Origin: CBDDKZ01 sp965230415
GTDB taxonomy: Bacteria; Bacteroidota; Bacteroidia; Cytophagales; JAAEPT01
Reading direction: 5' to 3'
Length of the DNA: 64,000 nt
NCBI GenBank assembly: GCA_965230415.1
Contig: CBDDKZ010000005.1
Span: forward strand, 3,844,001-3,908,000
The notes below the pieces were generated by a model. That model saw only the letters and a list, made by a program, of their open reading frames with translations. It had not been told where the DNA came from and made no database searches. Shown one piece after another: positions 51,675 to 62,026 of the stretch (positions are counted from its first letter, which is position 1; each line of letters opens with the position of its first letter). The translations under genes and the position numbers were made by a program.

Positions 51675-52643
51675 TTAATTGAGTCTCTTTCTCATCAAAT
51701 CAATCATGTCGGTGAGGTCAATTTTAGTATGTAGCTGTTCCATTTTACCGATAGTTTCCTGAACAAATTTTTGATACTCTTCACTTTGTAGGTTGAAGGG
51801 TTTATGTTCAGTTGCTTTGATCAGTTTTTCGACCGATTCAATCATTTTTTGGTCTTCCTCATTCATGTACGCCTCCACAAACTTTTCGAAAATATACGTT
51901 TGAGCACTTGCAGTCGGGTGAAGTAAGTCAGATTCATAAAAACGGTAATCTCTTAAATCGTCGAGTAAAAACTCATAAGCGGGGAAGTATTTGACATGAG
52001 GAAATTCGTTTAATATTTCATGGCATGCCAGGCGAAGCACAGACTTGCTTACGTTGTTCAAAGTAATGGAGTCTTTTACATGGCGGACCGGGCTTACTGT
52101 TAATATGATATTATTAATATGATTGAGGTGGTGATAGATTTTGCGAAAGCCATCAACTATATGTTCTACTTTTAGTAGCTCCTTATTGAACTTTGTAGAC
52201 GGCGCTTTGTGGCAATTTGCTACAACAGTTTGGTTTTCGATTAATTTATAAACGAACGCTGAACCAAAAGTGATAATTAATGTATCGGATTCGTTTAAAA
52301 TTTTTCTTGTAGTGGTAACTTCATCTTCGATATTCACAAGAAGTTGTGTTTTACTAAGTGCCGCCACCTTCGAATGAAAATTAAAGTGATTCCATGTACC
52401 GTTTTGTTCATGTATCAAAGAAAGGTCTATTTCCTGATTATCTCTGCAAATTTCAAGTAAACGAAATACGGAAAGAGGGTTAAATATCGTTCCGAATGGA
52501 TTGCTGGTAACATTGAACCGGTACCGACGCAATTTGTTGGAGATGTTTTGTGCAAAACAAGACCCAAGGGCTAATATTTTCGAATTATAAGTGATTTTGT
52601 CCGGGTTTTTATCAATAAAAAGTTCTGTTCTAAAGTTTTGCAT
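51675..52643 (-). CDS. GSCFA domain-containing protein
   Basis: 322 residues. The family name-giving motif is clear as LALGSCFAQNI near residue 27, followed by NPFGTIFNPLSV. Further on are LIITFGSAF, ILTVSPVRHVKDS and the YFPAYEFLLDDLRDYRFYESDLLHPT block with a late Asp/His. The pattern is SGNH/GDSL-hydrolase-like (Ser in GSCFA, Asp-x-x-His in the last block), so an esterase or acyl transfer role is plausible. No signal peptide is visible. It stands between the EEP and PhoD-like genes on the same strand. Confidence 0.88.
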   Translation of the reverse strand: MQNFRTELFIDKNPDKITYNSKILALGSCFAQNISNKLRRYRFNVTSNPFGTIFNPLSVFRLLEICRDNQEIDLSLIHEQNGTWNHFNFHSKVAALSKTQLLVNIEDEVTTTRKILNESDTLIITFGSAFVYKLIENQTVVANCHKAPSTKFNKELLKVEHIVDGFRKIYHHLNHINNIILTVSPVRHVKDSITLNNVSKSVLRLACHEILNEFPHVKYFPAYEFLLDDLRDYRFYESDLLHPTASAQTYIFEKFVEAYMNEEDQKMIESVEKLIKATEHKPFNLQSEEYQKFVQETIGKMEQLHTKIDLTDMIDLMRKRLN

Positions 52644-52855
52644 ATTTTATGTTTTATAGGTTAGTATTACATGCCAACAAATTATTTTCTATATACGTTA
52701 TTTCCACTATTCGGGTAGCTCAAAAAAGCGAAAAGTTGAAATAGTTGCGTTTCGTAATAATATAACAAAATTAGTTGAATAGAACAGTTCTTTCAATAGA
52801 ATAACTTAGTTGTAGTAGCTGTATAAAAATTTCATTCGATTGATAAACTTATGAA

Positions 52856-52890
52856 CAGAAAAGGGGCAATTAATAAGAGCCCCTTTTCTG
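52856..52890 (-). terminator. Terminator after PhoD-like gene
   Basis: The 12-bp arms CAGAAAAGGGGC and GCCCCTTTTCTG form a strong stem just past the stop of the minus-strand gene. Confidence 0.8.
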
Positions 52891-52909
52891 TTTGTGAAAA
52901 TGTAGCGGG

Positions 52910-54910
52910 TTACTTCACAAAAAGCCTTCTCGTTTGAATTTCCTTACTATCAACGATTATACTTATTAAGTAAATTCCGGCCTCCGGAAATACCGGACTT
53001 AGTGAGAGTGTATGGTGACCTATCCCCATATAAGCGTTATGCAATGGAGATAAGACTTTGCCCTTTGTACTAGTGATATTAATTTGTACATTTCCCGGTT
53101 TATTCAAACCAAAACTTAAAGTCAGGAACTGGGATTGATCCATTGGATTTGGTGTTATGCTGAATATTTCAACAATAGCATTCGTTTTTTCTATACTTGT
53201 AATCACACCGGGTGGAAGGTCAGGGGCGGGAACTTCCTGTTCTTCTTTCGGAGCGCTTGGCTTATTGTTAGGGTTGAGGTGGTTCTCCCCGTTCAAAGTG
53301 TATTGAGCGGCGCCAAAAGCTTCATTTGGATTGGGCTCAAGAATGGAAGAAACATAGTAATAGTTTGCCTGGGCAGTGTCTGACTGTAAATCCAATAAGA
53401 AATAACCATGTTGGTCCAGGTCTACAAATTTCATGTGTGGATTGGGGTTTAAAGGAGGGTCGATTGGCAGTGGATGATTCATTTGGTATTCAAACCCTGC
53501 AGCAGCGATGGCACCTACGTTTTCATCGAAATTCGCAGAAGATATACTGGGCGTGGCAAATTCTACGGCAACAGCACCTTGTCCTGTTTCTGCATTGTAA
53601 GTTGGTGCGGCTTGATCCCAGCCAAAGACTGAAGGCCTCAATGCAACATCAAAAGCGAAGGAGCTGTGGAAATCCCCCGTAAGCCATATGACATTATCTA
53701 TTGCGGCCGTGTCAATGTAAGTTACCAGTAGGTCACGTTCAACTGGGTAGCCGTCCCATATATCTAAGAATAGACTTTCTACACTTTCGTAAGTTTGCCC
53801 AATTGAAGTGTCGGCAGCCCAGCCTACATTTAATTCAGAAAAGATCACCTGATTGCCAATTACTTTCCATTGAGCTTGCGAGGACTTGAGTTGTTCCATT
53901 AGCCATTTACGTTGTTCTATGCCAAGAAGCGTGCGGTCGGGGCTGTAAAGTGCCGGGTTGGTGACGTCATCGATTTGCTCATTTCTTCCTTCCAGACGTG
54001 TGTCAACCATGATGAGGTCTGCCAGGTCACCATAATGAATGTTGCGAATGATGCCTTCTTCTTCAATGCCTCTGATAGGGAGCCATTCATAAAATGCCTG
54101 GCGTGCTACATTCTTACGTTCTTCCCAATCGCCTTCTGTAGAGTCTGTATGATTTTCCGCGCCATCGGTATAAGCATCATTCGCTGATTCATGGTCATCC
54201 CATACATTAATAAATGCTTGTTGTTGGTGCGCTCTTATCAAATCAGGATCCAATCGGTATTGAGAATAACGAGCACGATATTCTGCTAATTCTACCGTTT
54301 CAAGTGTGTCGTGCGTACGCCCCTCATCGACTATACTTTGCGTTCCGTAAACGCCGGTTTCATATTCATAAATATAATCACCCAAGTGTACCACTACGTC
54401 AATATCGTTACGATCTGCAATACGGCCGTAGGCGTTGAAATACCCATGTTCATAGCTCTGACATGACACCACAACCATTTTGAGGTGATCACTTTCATTG
54501 CTTGCCGGGGCAGTACGGGTTCTACCAATCAAGGAGTTTTTACCCTCGAATGTGAACATATAATAATAAGTCGTATTCGATTCCAGACCTGTTACATCTA
54601 CTTTTATGGTGTAATCTTTTGAGTCATCCGTCATTTCCGACCCGGACGCAATGAGGTTGTTCATTGTGGTGTCTGTAGCCACCATCCAGTGAACTTCGGC
54701 TGTTGGTGTGTCGGTGGTGACGCGCGTCCAGATGATTACGGCATCTGTTAGTGGATCGCCAGATGCTACTCCGTGATAGAAAGGGGCCAGTATCGGGTTG
54801 AAAATTTCTTGTTGTGTGCTTCTGGGAGCTATTTTGTCCTGGCTCTTAACGCTGTTTATAGAAAATAACAGTACAAAGAGTATAGCAAGCGGAGTGTAAG
54901 CGTTTTTCAT
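52910..54910 (-). CDS. PhoD-like phosphatase with T9SS sorting domain
   Basis: 666 residues. A signal peptide ends near NSVKSQ. A fibronectin-like PhoD_N domain (HGVASGDPLTDAVIIWTRVTT) precedes the metallophosphatase domain. That domain shows VVVHLGDYIYEYE (metal Asp), FINVWDDHESANDAY (the PhoD-type metal/catalytic segment) and VIWLTGDFHSSF (metal His). The last 80 residues form a T9SS type A sorting domain (ITPNPMDQSQ...ISIIVDSKEIQTRRLFVK), so the enzyme is exported and attached to the surface or released. It hydrolyses phosphate esters or diesters, possibly for phosphate supply. Confidence 0.93.
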   Translation of the reverse strand: MKNAYTPLAILFVLLFSINSVKSQDKIAPRSTQQEIFNPILAPFYHGVASGDPLTDAVIIWTRVTTDTPTAEVHWMVATDTTMNNLIASGSEMTDDSKDYTIKVDVTGLESNTTYYYMFTFEGKNSLIGRTRTAPASNESDHLKMVVVSCQSYEHGYFNAYGRIADRNDIDVVVHLGDYIYEYETGVYGTQSIVDEGRTHDTLETVELAEYRARYSQYRLDPDLIRAHQQQAFINVWDDHESANDAYTDGAENHTDSTEGDWEERKNVARQAFYEWLPIRGIEEEGIIRNIHYGDLADLIMVDTRLEGRNEQIDDVTNPALYSPDRTLLGIEQRKWLMEQLKSSQAQWKVIGNQVIFSELNVGWAADTSIGQTYESVESLFLDIWDGYPVERDLLVTYIDTAAIDNVIWLTGDFHSSFAFDVALRPSVFGWDQAAPTYNAETGQGAVAVEFATPSISSANFDENVGAIAAAGFEYQMNHPLPIDPPLNPNPHMKFVDLDQHGYFLLDLQSDTAQANYYYVSSILEPNPNEAFGAAQYTLNGENHLNPNNKPSAPKEEQEVPAPDLPPGVITSIEKTNAIVEIFSITPNPMDQSQFLTLSFGLNKPGNVQINITSTKGKVLSPLHNAYMGIGHHTLSLSPVFPEAGIYLISIIVDSKEIQTRRLFVK

Positions 54911-55037
54911 TTTTCGGTATAGATTAATGTGTGCCGCAATGGTACAAGAACAATCTAAACGAAAAGTGAATTATATATTATACTATTGTGCTTTGTATGA
55001 AATACAGGTTTTTATAGGTGAAAAAACAGGGAGTGGA

Positions 55038-56353
55038 TTAATTTTTGACTATTCGTAGCATTTGTTGGTCGTGGTGATTATTCAATTTCAATAAATAGAG
55101 TCCTGGAGGAAGTTCTTTTACACCGATTGCTGAATTTGAATTGTCAATCGTTCCCATCATAAACACAGTGCCACTTGTATTATAAATAGCGTAATCGATT
55201 GGCGTATGGAAGTTATGTGTGGTATGTAGCTTAATTTCATTATTAACGGGAAGAGGGCATGCTTCAAACATCAGGTGAGATCGATGTTCCTGTTCTGTAC
55301 TACTAAGAGGTATGCAATCGAGTGCATTTAAGTGTTTCCATATTTCATCATTAAATGTGAACGGGACTAATAAATTGCCAGGCATTTGTCCCATCCTCAC
55401 CCAAACAATGTTTTCAGAAGGTACCACGTTTATAAATTGGCCGTTTTTCCCCAGTGCAGCAATCATGTCATTCGGAGCATTAGGGCTAATGCCACCGGGA
55501 AAGACTAGTTGGGATTGCGGTATCATGAAGTGCTCTTTTCCATTCAACCACCAAAGGTAACCATATGAATTGTTGAGGTCTTGGGAAGTGTTTGTCATTG
55601 CATTAAAATAATTGCTATCACTAAGAATCGCGGAGCCCTTCCAATTTCCCCGGTTCAATATGAGCAGGCCAAATCGTGCCATGCTTCGGGCTGTACTAAA
55701 GAAAATGTTATTAAATCCTTCCTGAATAAATAGACCGTCCATGCCGGTAGGATCAATAATGTTTGATCTTGTATAGGCATTCAGTGTTTGGCCTGTAGCG
55801 CTTTCAATTACCTCGTCCAATAAAGTGTAAGGTGCATTATGATAGGCCCAGCGCGTTCCGGGATCTGATAAGTACTCCAAACAGGTGTCCGTTGTGCAGT
55901 TAGGGTCTGGTACATCGTCATCCAATCCAGACGTCATTGTCAATTGGTGTCTGATTGTGATTTGTTCTTCCTGATTTTGGGATGTATTACTCCAACCCGT
56001 TCCAAGGTAGTCTGAAGTTTGATCGCTAATACTAAATAGTTTTCTTGTTGCGCGACACCCACTGCAAGTGCAGTTAATGATTTTGCAGCAGAAGCCCAAT
56101 ACCACCTTGTAGATTGATCATGATCTTCAAAGTATTTTTCCAACACAATTTTACCATCTTTTAATAAGATAAAAGCTTTAGAATTATTAATGTCAAGAAA
56201 TTCATAAAGACTGTCAATTTGTTTATTACACCAACCTAAAGAAGCGGTCGAAAGTGTATCCCATTCATTAGAATCGTTGGGAGGGAAGTACAGCTGTGAC
56301 TTAGCAAAGTAGATGTTGAGCGAAAATAACAGATATAAGAATACACGTTTCAT
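55038..56353 (-). pseudogene. Frameshifted serine hydrolase (class C beta-lactamase-like) with T9SS sorting domain
   Basis: The gene is split in two frames. The first (55940-56353) has a signal peptide (YLLFSLNIYFAKSQ) and the S-x-x-K active-site motif WYWASAAKSLTALAVGVAQQ. The second (55038-56105) carries LFSISDQTSDYLGTGW, ITIRHQLTMTSGL, the YHNAPYTLLDE segment (Y-x-N motif) and a T9SS type A sorting domain ending MLRIVKN. Joining them near 56035-56050 restores the normal order AQQE..LFSISDQTSDYLG, which implies a 1-bp indel. It is either a real pseudogene or a sequencing error. Serine hydrolases of this type are peptidases or esterases. Confidence 0.85.
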
Positions 56354-56534
56354 TGAGGTTTGAAGCTGTTTATCTCAAAATAAAAAGCAGAGACCAAATA
56401 AACAAAAGTAATAACTGTAGTTTGTTAAATAATACCGGTTGGGTAGGTTAACGAATGGAATACGAAAGACTATTTATGAATAGACTTCGTTTTTCCATAT
56501 ATTAGTACTTTCATTAATAGAACAAAAGAACCCA

Positions 56535-59500
56535 ATGAGAATTACAATTACCTTTTTACTGGTAGCATTGTTTGTTGCCACTAAAGCTCAATATACGCTT
56601 ACCGACGATGATGTGGTCGTGGTGGATGGTGTTATAGACGAATACACAGGTACTGCAACTGAAATTATCATTCCCGAAACATTAGATGGCCAGACTGTAT
56701 ACACGGTAGGCAGAAGTGCATTCGCTGATAAATCACTAACAAGTGTGATTATGGCTAATTCAATCGTGCATTTGGAGACCTCTGCTTTTCAGCGAAATGA
56801 ACTTACCCATGTCACACTCAGTGAGTCACTAACAGAAATCGATTGGTATGTTTTTAGAGAAAATCAAATAGAATCAATTGAACTCCCAGTCACGCTGGAA
56901 TTGTTGGACAGAGGGGCATTTCAGGGTAATGCACTTACAGAGGTAAGCATTCCTGCTAATCTAACCGAGATTGGACCAGATGCTTTTGACGAAAATCTGA
57001 TTACTTCAATAAACTTCCATGATGCAGTGACAACAATAGGAAATGGTGCTTTTTCGGACAACGAATTGAGTAGTGTTACCATTCCCAATTCTGTAACAAC
57101 AATTGGTACAGCAGCTTTTGCAAGAAATAACATTTCGACACTTGATTTAGGAAATGCTGTTGAATCAATAGGAGTAAGTGCTTTTCAAACCAATAGTTTA
57201 ACTTCGGTGATTTTCCCAAATTCTTTAAGAGAAATAGGGAACCAGGCGTTCGGGTCGAATGATGGATTGGGCAGCTTTGTTTTGCCCATAAACCCAGACC
57301 CAAGTTTTGTTAACTGGGAACGTAGTAATGGAACCTTTGTAGCGGGAGGGGCAACTGTAAATGAAGTTGAAGTTGCGTACACTGCAAAGTTTGTTTATAC
57401 TTTAACAGATGACGATGTAGAAGTGGAAGACGGTATTATAACTTCATGTACTCGTCCGCCTTATGTAGATATAATTATACCCGATATACTCGATGGGCAG
57501 GAAATTACAGGTATTGGTAATGGTGTGTTTCATGGCGACCGCCTGGAGAGTGTCGTTTTTCCCGATGCCTTGACAACAGTTGGAGATCAGGCATTTCTTT
57601 CCAACAATCTCACTGAACTTAATTTACCGGCAGGATTAACAACTATTGGAGAACGTGCTTTTGACGGAAGCCGTTTAACAGAACTGACCATACCAGGGAA
57701 TGTGCTTAGTATTGGCCGAAGTGCATTTAGTGGTAATGATATTGTGGATCTGACATTGCCTCAAGGACTTATTAAGATAGAACTGAATGCTTTTGCATAC
57801 AATGAAATGGAGGAACTGAATATACCAAATACAGTAACGCATATAGGATCTGGTGCTTTTTATAGGAATAAGCTCACAAGTGTGACTTTGCCCAACTCTG
57901 TTTTATATATTGGTATAAACGCATTTCAGGACAACGAATTGGTATCATTCGACTTACCAACACCTGGTCATAGCGGGTTTGTGCATTGGTATGATGTTGA
58001 TAATAACACCTATTCCGGAGGAAGTACCGTCAGTAATTTAGAAATAGACTATTCTGCGCGAACCAACTATACTTTAACCGATGATGATGTAGTGGTTGAA
58101 GATGGTGTTATTGTCAGTTATTCAAAAACAAATGAACACTTTATTATTATCCCCGATGAATTGGATGGTCAGGCCATAACCGAAATAGGTGAAAATGCTT
58201 TTGAAGGAAATTGCCTGACAGGGGTAGTTTTACCCTCAGGTCTTGAGATTATTCGTGAATATGCATTCTCTGATAATGATTTAATTACCATATCCTTACC
58301 GTACGGAGTTAGCAGAATTGAAACACGGGCCTTTGGAGATAACCACATACGTAACCCTGTAGAATTTCCTACTACTATGGAGTATATAGCGTCTTATATC
58401 TTCCGCAATAATTACGGGTTCGATGATTATATCCTGCCGGATTCGGATTCGAGTACTTTTATATTTTGGCTGCAAAACTCAACCCCTTATAATCCTACAG
58501 ATACCGTACGCGAATCCGCGACGTACCGCGCAATTTATTCCTATGTTCTTACAGACGATGATGTGGAAGTTGTAGATGGTGTCATTACGTCTTATGTGTA
58601 TGATGCAGATAGAAGGTATATCACAATTCCTACGATACTTGACGGTCAAACTGTGACGGGGATTGGTTATTTAGCTTTTGCAAACAAAAGCCTTGGTCAT
58701 GTAGTTTTACCTGGCACTTTAGAGCGTATAGAACGTTTGGCATTTTTCGGGAATAACCTGTTTGAACTAACTATTCCTGAAAATGTAATCTATATAGGAG
58801 GAGGGGCTTTCAATAATAATAGTATAGGCATACTCGACGGTCAAACTTGCAGATGCATGATTTATGCACGCAGCGAACAAGGTATTGACAGTACAACCGT
58901 TGTTAGTTATGCAGACAGTTGGCCCTGGTTAGATGTTTTACCAGGCCAAATTCTTCATATTGGAGATGATGCTTTCAGAGAAACGGAAATCAGTAGAGTT
59001 GTTTTGCCCGATTCATTGCGAACTATTGGTAATTATGCCTTCTATTTTAACCAATTAAATAATGAAATGATTATTCCGGAAAAAGTGAGTCGAATTGGCT
59101 CGGAAGCTTTTCGGTCAAATGATATTCCTGGTGTGGTATTACCGGATAGTCTTGAATATATAGGCGCCTCGGCCTTCCAGTATAATGAAATTACGGAAGT
59201 TATAATGCCCCATACAGTGACTTATTTGGGGTGGTCGGCATTTGCCAATAACAGGATCACAAATCTAAGCTTGTCAGAGAATTTAAAGGTTATTAATCGT
59301 GAGGCTTTCGCAAATAACCTCATACCTGCAGTTACCCTGCCAGACGCTATTGAACAAGTGAACAGTAGTGCCTTCCAGACAAATCGCATCGAGGTACTGA
59401 CATTAACAAATAACGTGGGGGAAATTCAGTCGAGGGCATTTGCCTATAATAGAATTACGGAGCTTATCTTGCCTGATAATGGACTTGCGCTTGGCAATCA

Positions 59501-60200
59501 GGCTTTTTTGAGTAACGAAATTGCCACTTTAGATCTTCCGCTCAGTGTTGATCTCGAAGGATATGGTATTTTTAATGATAATGCGATTGTTGAAATTAAT
59601 GACTTAGCAAGTGATGGCATCGTTTATCATCAAATGAATGGTGTGGTCGATGATCAAACGATTGTGAGTTATGGTGGTACGGCCAATGAGGTAGATTTCA
59701 TTGCTGCCGGCGTAGATACTATTGCCGAAGAATCGTTTTCGCATAATGACCTTAATGGGGTAACAATTCCCCATTCTGTTTATTTCATAGGTGAAAGAGC
59801 TTTCTCATCTAACGATTTAACAAGTATCGTTTTGCCAACACCTTCAGCGAGTAACTTTTTGTACTGGGAAGATAGCGATTTAAACACTTATGAAGCCGGA
59901 AGTGAGGTTACCGATTTGTATTCCTCATATGCAGTAATATTAGATGATGCCGTGGCTGTAAAACCGAATGTCTCAGGTGAAGTCGAAATCTATCCGAATC
60001 CATTTGACAGAAAGCTTAAAGTGGAGGCCAAAGTAGCAGTAAAGATTGAAATTTACGATGCTATTGGTGATTTGATTTATGAGAATAATGCCCCAACTAA
60101 TGAACATCATATTAATCTCGATGCATTTGAGAGTGGAGTCTATTTTATGAAGACTATTAGCAAAGACGGGGAGTCGTTTGACAAAATTGTCAAAGAATAG
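56535..60200 (+). CDS. Giant LRR_5 (BspA-like) surface protein with T9SS sorting domain
   Basis: 1,221 residues. A signal peptide ends at ATKAQ. Four modules, each opening with a YTLTDDDVxVxDG-like segment (near residues 20, 284, 510 and 668), are followed by LRR_5 units of about 23 residues: IGxxAFxxNxLTxVTLPxSV. There are more than twenty units, plus a degenerate fifth module near residue 1,015. The C-terminal 75 residues form a T9SS type A domain (EIYPNPFDRKLKVEAK...GVYFMKTISKDG). BspA-type repeats bind fibronectin or other surfaces, so an adhesin role is likely. The ATG directly opens the signal peptide. A terminator follows. Confidence 0.9.
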   Translation: MRITITFLLVALFVATKAQYTLTDDDVVVVDGVIDEYTGTATEIIIPETLDGQTVYTVGRSAFADKSLTSVIMANSIVHLETSAFQRNELTHVTLSESLTEIDWYVFRENQIESIELPVTLELLDRGAFQGNALTEVSIPANLTEIGPDAFDENLITSINFHDAVTTIGNGAFSDNELSSVTIPNSVTTIGTAAFARNNISTLDLGNAVESIGVSAFQTNSLTSVIFPNSLREIGNQAFGSNDGLGSFVLPINPDPSFVNWERSNGTFVAGGATVNEVEVAYTAKFVYTLTDDDVEVEDGIITSCTRPPYVDIIIPDILDGQEITGIGNGVFHGDRLESVVFPDALTTVGDQAFLSNNLTELNLPAGLTTIGERAFDGSRLTELTIPGNVLSIGRSAFSGNDIVDLTLPQGLIKIELNAFAYNEMEELNIPNTVTHIGSGAFYRNKLTSVTLPNSVLYIGINAFQDNELVSFDLPTPGHSGFVHWYDVDNNTYSGGSTVSNLEIDYSARTNYTLTDDDVVVEDGVIVSYSKTNEHFIIIPDELDGQAITEIGENAFEGNCLTGVVLPSGLEIIREYAFSDNDLITISLPYGVSRIETRAFGDNHIRNPVEFPTTMEYIASYIFRNNYGFDDYILPDSDSSTFIFWLQNSTPYNPTDTVRESATYRAIYSYVLTDDDVEVVDGVITSYVYDADRRYITIPTILDGQTVTGIGYLAFANKSLGHVVLPGTLERIERLAFFGNNLFELTIPENVIYIGGGAFNNNSIGILDGQTCRCMIYARSEQGIDSTTVVSYADSWPWLDVLPGQILHIGDDAFRETEISRVVLPDSLRTIGNYAFYFNQLNNEMIIPEKVSRIGSEAFRSNDIPGVVLPDSLEYIGASAFQYNEITEVIMPHTVTYLGWSAFANNRITNLSLSENLKVINREAFANNLIPAVTLPDAIEQVNSSAFQTNRIEVLTLTNNVGEIQSRAFAYNRITELILPDNGLALGNQAFLSNEIATLDLPLSVDLEGYGIFNDNAIVEINDLASDGIVYHQMNGVVDDQTIVSYGGTANEVDFIAAGVDTIAEESFSHNDLNGVTIPHSVYFIGERAFSSNDLTSIVLPTPSASNFLYWEDSDLNTYEAGSEVTDLYSSYAVILDDAVAVKPNVSGEVEIYPNPFDRKLKVEAKVAVKIEIYDAIGDLIYENNAPTNEHHINLDAFESGVYFMKTISKDGESFDKIVKE

Positions 60201-60223
60201 TGAGCTATAGCGCAAAAAGTTAT

Positions 60224-60258
60224 CCAGGCTATTCCCAATTTAATTAGGAATAGCCTGG
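60224..60258 (+). terminator. Terminator after the LRR protein gene
   Basis: A perfect 12-bp stem (CCAGGCTATTCC and GGAATAGCCTGG) with an 11-base loop, just past the stop codon. No long T run follows. Confidence 0.75.
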
Positions 60259-60387
60259 TGCTTGTGAGAATCATATAGAGGAGTACTTGCGGTATAGTCT
60301 GCAATAAGACCTATTATCAATTTTTTATTTACTACATGCCAAAAAGCACTATCTTAGTGTTTATTATAACTAGACTTCACTTTTGAA

Positions 60388-60897
60388 ATGGCAACTATTA
60401 CACTTAAAGGAAATCCGGTAACAACTTTGGGGGAACTACCTGAAGTTGGTGCAAAGGCTAAAACATTTACTTTAGTAAAATCGGACTTATCAAAAGCCTC
60501 TTTAGAGGATTTTTTAGGCAAAAAAATTATACTGAATATTTTTCCGAGTGTGGACACGGGTACATGTGCAATGTCGGTAAGAACATTTAATGAAAAGGTG
60601 TCTTCTTTAGATAACACGGTGGTGTTATGTATATCAAGAGACCTTCCTTTTGCTTTTGGTCGATTTTGTGCAGCAGAAGGTATTGAGAATGTAGTAACCT
60701 TATCTGATTTTGCTACAGGACAGTTCGGTAAGGACTATAACCTACAATTTACCAGTGGTCCATTAGAGGGGCTTCTGTCCAGGTCTATTGTAATAATAGA
60801 TGAAGAAGGGAAGGTGTCTTATACGGAGCAGGTAGCAGAAACTGTGAATGAGCCAAATTATGATGCGGCATTAGCGAGTTTATCTCCTGTCGTTTAA
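60388..60897 (+). CDS. tpx: Thiol peroxidase
   Basis: 169 residues, the usual length. A thioredoxin-dependent 2-Cys peroxidase that reduces H2O2 and alkyl hydroperoxides. The peroxidatic Cys is at about residue 60 in FPSVDTGTCAMSVR, and the resolving Cys is at about 94 in GRFCAAEGIE. The C-terminal LLSRSIVIIDEEGKVSYTEQV strand pair is typical. It is cytoplasmic or periplasmic by family; no clear signal peptide is seen. It stands alone with a terminator on each side. Confidence 0.95.
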   Translation: MATITLKGNPVTTLGELPEVGAKAKTFTLVKSDLSKASLEDFLGKKIILNIFPSVDTGTCAMSVRTFNEKVSSLDNTVVLCISRDLPFAFGRFCAAEGIENVVTLSDFATGQFGKDYNLQFTSGPLEGLLSRSIVIIDEEGKVSYTEQVAETVNEPNYDAALASLSPVV

Positions 60898-60910
60898 ATT
60901 TGTAAGCCTT

Positions 60911-60950
60911 AACAAAAGCCGGTCTGAAAGTATTAAGACCGGCTTTTGTT
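60911..60950 (+). terminator. Terminator after tpx
   Basis: A perfect 15-bp stem (AACAAAAGCCGGTCT and its complement) with a 10-base loop, between convergent genes. Confidence 0.9.
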
Positions 60951-60973
60951 GAGCAAATTGAATAGGTGTTTTT

Positions 60974-61477
60974 TTATTGGTCAGGCTTATTCAATTGTTC
61001 TCCTAACGCAACAGATTTATTAGTAAGCTTTGCAAAATGTTCCTCGAATATTTTTAAATCATTTTCATTGAGCACAGACTCTTTGATGATATGACTTTTT
61101 TCGTATTCAATTAAAGCATTCATATGACTCAAAGCCTTAGAGGTGTTATTTGAAGTTAGTGCCTTTTCAATTTTTGCGATTAAAACGTTCATGTTGAAAA
61201 TCAACTCTTTGGCATCCTGGTTATTAAATTTGTGAATACCAGCGGTATCTAAGTTCAGGTTGGTGGTATTAGGAATAATTCTTGGTAATCTACTTTCCTT
61301 TGGTTGATAAGAGATTTCCTCTTCAGTTTCAGTAGTGGGTTCTTCCGCTTCTTTAATCTGACTTTTGGGATCAGTGTTTTCTTGATTAATGGTTCTTTCA
61401 TTATTGTTAGCGGAGTTCTGGCAAGACCAAAGTATTGTCAAAAAACATGCAACGATAAAATGTATTCTAAATTTCAT
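60974..61477 (-). CDS. Hypothetical lipoprotein
   Basis: 167 residues from the ATG at 61477. A lipoprotein signal reads FIVACFLTILWSC with Cys20 and the box LWSC. The next 50 residues are very rich in Asn, Glu and Thr. The C-terminal 100 residues are helical and amphipathic (AKELIFNMNVLIAKIEKALTS, IFEEHFAKLTNK). I do not recognise a family. It sits between the convergent tpx gene and a gene-free stretch, so no neighbour hints at its role. Confidence 0.65.
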   Translation of the reverse strand: MKFRIHFIVACFLTILWSCQNSANNNERTINQENTDPKSQIKEAEEPTTETEEEISYQPKESRLPRIIPNTTNLNLDTAGIHKFNNQDAKELIFNMNVLIAKIEKALTSNNTSKALSHMNALIEYEKSHIIKESVLNENDLKIFEEHFAKLTNKSVALGEQLNKPDQ

Positions 61478-62026
61478 TTTGAGAAAATTAGTGTGTAAAA
61501 CCACAAGATAATACCTCTTTCATTTAAGGGCAAGTTACTTTTAGCAAAGCTCAATTCTTTATATCTTTAGTACACTATGTTTTGCATTTTAAGCATAACA
61601 ACACTATTATTTGCCAATAGCTATTGGCTCAAAAAGGTTTGGGTAAACTAGTCGCTGGGCCTTCGTAAGAAGTGGCTTAATTCACTTTTGAGTTTTATTG
61701 TTCCCGTTATCTGGCACTTGGTTTTTTATCCTCTTATTAGAGAAAACAAGACATTGCAAGTGCATTCAAAAGTGGAAAGAAAGTCGGGTCCAATATTAAT
61801 GGAGACCGCTTTGTAGAATACCAGGACAGTGGCTAAAGAAGTTTTTTACCACTTTAAGGGTTTGAGTTTGTTTAAATATTCTTAAATAGTCACAGAACCC
61901 GACTTTGTGTCACCCTTTGGTGTCCCAAACTTTCCAATAAAAATGATCGTAATTAGTGTGTTGGGCTAATGAGAAAAGCATTGTTGGACATATAAACGAA
62001 TACTCTTTAAAATCAAAAAAAATACT
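61478..62026. other. 549-bp gene-free stretch
   Basis: No protein frame longer than about 25 codons with a good start is seen. There is no strong hairpin or repeat, and no recognisable promoter. Base use is even. It may be a worn-out gene or simply intergenic sequence. Confidence 0.5.

Noticed and set aside
61577..61651. Small 24-codon open frame in the gene-free stretch
   Set aside because: Too short, no ribosome site or conserved motif, and not followed by any partner gene.
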